The position numbers and the translations under genes were made by a program. Below, piece by piece: positions 61,599 through 64,000 of a stretch of DNA of 64,000 nucleotides. The DNA comes from JAHJQZ01 sp963675235. Its GTDB lineage: Bacteria > Pseudomonadota > Alphaproteobacteria > Rhizobiales > Devosiaceae. A model generated the notes under the pieces. The model made no database searches. It was given only the letters and a program-made list of their open reading frames with translations, and was not told where the DNA came from. The DNA is taken from positions 930,001-994,000 of the forward strand of contig CAXXFU010000004.1 of the NCBI GenBank assembly GCA_963675235.2, given 5' to 3'. The stretch's first letter is position 1. Every line of letters begins with the position of its first letter.

Positions 61599-62357
61599 CT
61601 AAGAATCGAGCAGATGGTAGTGTGCGGCCAGGGCAAGCGCCTGGAAGCGGTTGCGCGCGCCAAGTTTTCTGGTCGCCACCGTCAGGTGGAAGGTCACCGT
61701 GGCGACGGAACGGCCGATCTCGTCGGCGATCTGCTTGGCCGTCAGGCCGTGGCTGCACAGGCGAAGGCATCGGCGTTCCTGGGACGACAGGCGCACATGC
61801 GGTGTCTGGAACGCCTCTGCCGAGAAGCCGTCGACAACCGCGTCATGCAGGATATGGGCAAGGTGGCCGACCTCGATCAGGGCATCCTCGAGATCCTGAT
61901 CGTCGAGCGCCATGGTGCTGATAGCTGTAAAGGTGGCCAGCCCGCCAACGGCATTCCGGATCGGAACGGTGATGCCGTTCCTGAGGCCGGTATCGCACAG
62001 ATAGTCGACGACCGGGCGGTGCTTGTCGTCCAGAACCTGCTCCATGACGCTGGAGTGCCGGCCACCATAGCTCCAGATGAACGGACGAGTCGTCTGGCGC
62101 GCCGCATCCATGACCGGATCGTGGTAGTAGTAACGACCGTCACACCACAGCTCGATCATGTCGTCGGGCGTGTTGCGCATGTCGTAGACCGTGGGCAGGA
62201 TGAACTGCCCGTCATGGGTGAGCGGCACCGGCGAGAAATCGTAGCAGGCCACATCGAACCCCAGCGGGTTCAGCACGGATTGCGCGATGGTCATCGCACT
62301 ATCGAGCGAAACGCCTCGGTACAGTCCGGAAAGAGCTTCAGCGTGCTTGTAGGTCAT
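61599..62357 (-). CDS. LuxR-family solo regulator of the plant-associated (OryR/XccR/PipR) type
   Basis: A 252-residue regulator with an N-terminal autoinducer-binding domain (residues ~15-170) and a C-terminal LuxR helix-turn-helix (LSSQERRCLRLCSHGLTAKQ then IADEIGRSVATVTFHL, ~190-240). Of the invariant ligand-pocket residues, Asp80, Pro81 and Trp95 are kept at exactly the TraR spacing (Asp70/Pro71/Trp85). Positions corresponding to Trp57 and Tyr61 are Met67 and Trp71. That pair of substitutions defines the LuxR solos of plant-associated bacteria, which do not answer AHLs but plant-derived or ethanolamine-derived compounds. No luxI is in the window. It sits between eutC and pip on the same strand. 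Confidence 0.93.
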   Translation of the reverse strand: MTYKHAEALSGLYRGVSLDSAMTIAQSVLNPLGFDVACYDFSPVPLTHDGQFILPTVYDMRNTPDDMIELWCDGRYYYHDPVMDAARQTTRPFIWSYGGRHSSVMEQVLDDKHRPVVDYLCDTGLRNGITVPIRNAVGGLATFTAISTMALDDQDLEDALIEVGHLAHILHDAVVDGFSAEAFQTPHVRLSSQERRCLRLCSHGLTAKQIADEIGRSVATVTFHLTVATRKLGARNRFQALALAAHYHLLDS

Positions 62358-62432
62358 CGGGCTAGCATCCCACAGGTGGCCATGTTGTAAATTTGGTCAG
62401 CATTCCAGACATAGTGCATGTGGAGCACGGGG

Positions 62433-63191
62433 TCATTTCGGCAGGCCTTTGCCGGTCTGGTCCGGCAGGGATTGGGCGTTCTCCTTAAGCCCGGTTCCTG
62501 TCAGTTCGAGCCGCAAGGCCTGCCGCACCAGCCACGCGATCTTGGCGGCGGCCTCATCGTGGCTCAGCCCGCCATTGCCGTGAATGTTCGAAATGCAGTT
62601 GCGCTCGGCGTCCCTGCAGCCGACCCGTGGCCCATAGGTGATATAGGCGCCAAGGCTGTCGGCCACGGTCAGTCCGGGACGTTCGCCGACCAGAAGCACG
62701 ACAAGGCGGGCACCGAGCCGTTCGCCGATCTCGTCGCCGATCGCCACCCGTCCCTGTTCCGCCAGCACGATCGGCCCGAGTTGCAGGCCGTCAAGGGCGC
62801 GGCAGGTGGCATGGACCACGGGAGCTACCTGAGCGGCGATGGCATCGGCGCTGAGGCCATCGGCGACGACAAGCACCACATCCGGTGCCGCGTTGTCATC
62901 GAGTTCCGGCCAGGGTTCCGCCGCCAGCCGCCGCCCGAGATCGGGACGACCGAGATAGGTGGTACGGTCCGCTGCAGCGCTACGCACCCGGAGGGTACGA
63001 AGCGGCGCCAGCTCCTCCTCCAGCCGGTCCCAGTCGACAGTGCGGTGCACCGCGTCACGGGCGCGGGCATGGGCGAACTGGAACGCCAGATTGGCCGAGG
63101 TTGTCAGGGCCGCACCGGTGCGGCCAAGTCCGATCCGGGCCGGCGTCGCCGCCCGCAAGCGCGCCCAGGGATCCTTGACAAGACCGGTCAT
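62433..63191 (-). CDS. eutC: Ethanolamine ammonia-lyase small subunit
   Basis: With EutB forms the adenosylcobalamin-dependent enzyme splitting ethanolamine into acetaldehyde and ammonia. The 252-residue product has the EutC pattern: DPWARLRAATPARIGLGRTG at the start, then RSAAADRTTYLGRPDLGRRL near residue 70, VVADGLSADAI, and YGPRVGCRDAERNCISNIHG near residue 190. The ATGA overlap with eutB sets the start. The luxR gene follows after 75 bases. Confidence 0.96.
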   Translation of the reverse strand: MTGLVKDPWARLRAATPARIGLGRTGAALTTSANLAFQFAHARARDAVHRTVDWDRLEEELAPLRTLRVRSAAADRTTYLGRPDLGRRLAAEPWPELDDNAAPDVVLVVADGLSADAIAAQVAPVVHATCRALDGLQLGPIVLAEQGRVAIGDEIGERLGARLVVLLVGERPGLTVADSLGAYITYGPRVGCRDAERNCISNIHGNGGLSHDEAAAKIAWLVRQALRLELTGTGLKENAQSLPDQTGKGLPK

Positions 63192-64000
63192 GAGGCGGTC
63201 TCCAGCAGCCTGACGAGGCCGGAACCGTCGCCGGCCAGTTGGCCCGTGTCAGCAACCACGCCGTTGGCGTCAAGCCAGGCCTCGAACTCGGGTGCGGCGC
63301 GCAGGCCGAAGGCATTGCGCAGATAGGCGATGTCGTGAAACGACAGGCTCTGGTAGTTGAGCATGATGTCGTCGGCCCCGGGCACCGCGATCAGGAAATG
63401 CGTGCGGGCATCGGCCAGAAGCGTCATCAGCACGTCCATGTCGTTCTGATCGGCCTCGGCATGATTTGTGTAGCAGACGTCCACACCCATCGGCAGGCCG
63501 AGCAGTTTGCCGCAGAAATGGTCTTCGAGGCCGGCGCGGATGATCTGCTTGCCGTCGTAAAGATATTCCGGCCCGATGAAGCCGACGACGGTATTGACCA
63601 GCAACGGGTCGACGGCCCGGCAGACCGCATAGGAGCGCGCTTCCAGCGTCTGCTGGTCAACGCCATGATGGGCACCTGCCGACAGGGCCGAGCCCTGCCC
63701 GGTCTCGAGATACATGACATTGGTGCCAACGGTGCCGCGCTTGAGCGACAGCGCCGCCTCGCGGGCCTCGAACAGCATGTCGAGCGTCAACCCGAAACCG
63801 GCATTGGCGCCCTCGGTGCCGGCGACCGACTGAAAGACCAGATCGACGGGCGCGCCCTGTTCGATCAGCGCGATGGTGTTGGTGACATGGGTCAGCACGC
63901 AGGATTGCGTCGGAATCTCGCAGCGGCCGCGCAAGGCGTCGAGCATGTCGAGCAGGACGCGCGCGGTCGGGATGTTGTCGGTCGCCGGATTGATGCCGAT
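63188..64000 (-). CDS. eutB: Ethanolamine ammonia-lyase large subunit (3' part, runs off the window)
   Basis: The C-terminal ~270 residues of EutB, beginning at the window edge with IGINPATDNIPTARVLLDML. Family signatures include FQSVAGTEGANAGFG, MYLETGQGSALSAGAHHGVD and GLPMGVDVCYTNHAEADQND, parts of the TIM-barrel active site that binds ethanolamine and cobalamin. The gene start and anything upstream are outside the window. No Eut microcompartment genes are visible, so this is probably the simple shell-free form. Confidence 0.96.
   Translation of the reverse strand: MGINPATDNIPTARVLLDMLDALRGRCEIPTQSCVLTHVTNTIALIEQGAPVDLVFQSVAGTEGANAGFGLTLDMLFEAREAALSLKRGTVGTNVMYLETGQGSALSAGAHHGVDQQTLEARSYAVCRAVDPLLVNTVVGFIGPEYLYDGKQIIRAGLEDHFCGKLLGLPMGVDVCYTNHAEADQNDMDVLMTLLADARTHFLIAVPGADDIMLNYQSLSFHDIAYLRNAFGLRAAPEFEAWLDANGVVADTGQLAGDGSGLVRLLETAS

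Noticed and set aside
61599..62357. Canonical AHL quorum-sensing receptor
   Set aside because: Two invariant AHL-pocket residues are replaced by Met and Trp and there is no luxI nearby.
1..64000. CRISPR array, prophage, insertion sequence or integrase
   Set aside because: No regularly spaced repeats, transposase, integrase or phage structural proteins were found on either strand.

Overview
The window is 64 kb of GC-rich chromosome from an alphaproteobacterium, most probably a member of the Hyphomicrobiales (Rhizobiales). The supporting evidence is a GcrA cell-cycle regulator with GANTC sites in its promoter region, a SAM-II riboswitch in front of metZ, a class I lysyl-tRNA synthetase, the rpmH-rnpA-yidC-engB-argB gene neighbourhood, DUF1127 and Omp25/31-type genes, and a D-aminopeptidase of the Ochrobactrum type. 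No phage, transposase, integrase or CRISPR array is visible.

Layout. 0-3.7 kb: queG and two overlapping genes, then an alpha/beta hydrolase. 3.8-9.5 kb: infC (apparent AUU start), a chemoreceptor, a MATE transporter, and gcrA. 9.9-13 kb: argD-argF-hslO. 13-21.7 kb: a GNAT enzyme, a MacAB-type exporter, a CDP-alcohol transferase, riboswitch-controlled metZ, dcd, and a LysR regulator facing a DUF1127 gene. 21.8-30.2 kb: an L,D-transpeptidase, tRNA-Gly, a membrane glycosyltransferase, a binding protein, a sterol desaturase-like enzyme, TerB, an AAC(3)-like enzyme, lysS, and a HAD phosphatase. 30.2-34.9 kb: a SufR-like regulator facing a possible small RNA, two broken genes, a second LysR regulator, and argB. 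34.9-44.3 kb: amidotransferase, GFA, engB, a CatB-like acetyltransferase, yidC-rnpA-rpmH, a TVP38/flavoprotein pair, an orphan histidine kinase, and tRNA-Arg. 44.3-53.2 kb is an accessory stretch with remnants of RidA, a transporter, an AraC regulator and a tagatose-kinase-like gene. These lie around an intact NikABCDE/peptide-type ABC transporter and an intact GatZ-like gene. 53.2-64 kb: a lone receiver protein, D-aminopeptidase, and a long co-directional cluster eutB-eutC-luxR-pip-ABC peptide transporter.

The most interesting system is at 55.5-64 kb. The LuxR protein (61599-62357) has Met and Trp where quorum-sensing LuxR proteins have the invariant Trp57 and Tyr61. That is the signature of the plant-associated LuxR solos (OryR/XccR/PipR group). 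As in those systems, it lies directly upstream of a proline-iminopeptidase gene, and an imperfect 20-bp lux-box-like dyad lies between them at the right distance from a -10-like hexamer. A complete peptide-type ABC transporter follows on the same strand. Ethanolamine ammonia-lyase genes eutBC sit immediately upstream, and the known PipR inducer is an ethanolamine derivative. The proposed circuit is import, sensing, amide cleavage and ethanolamine breakdown in one gene cluster, with a convergent D-aminopeptidase nearby. The assignments of family and signature residues come from the sequence; the ligand and circuit are inference.
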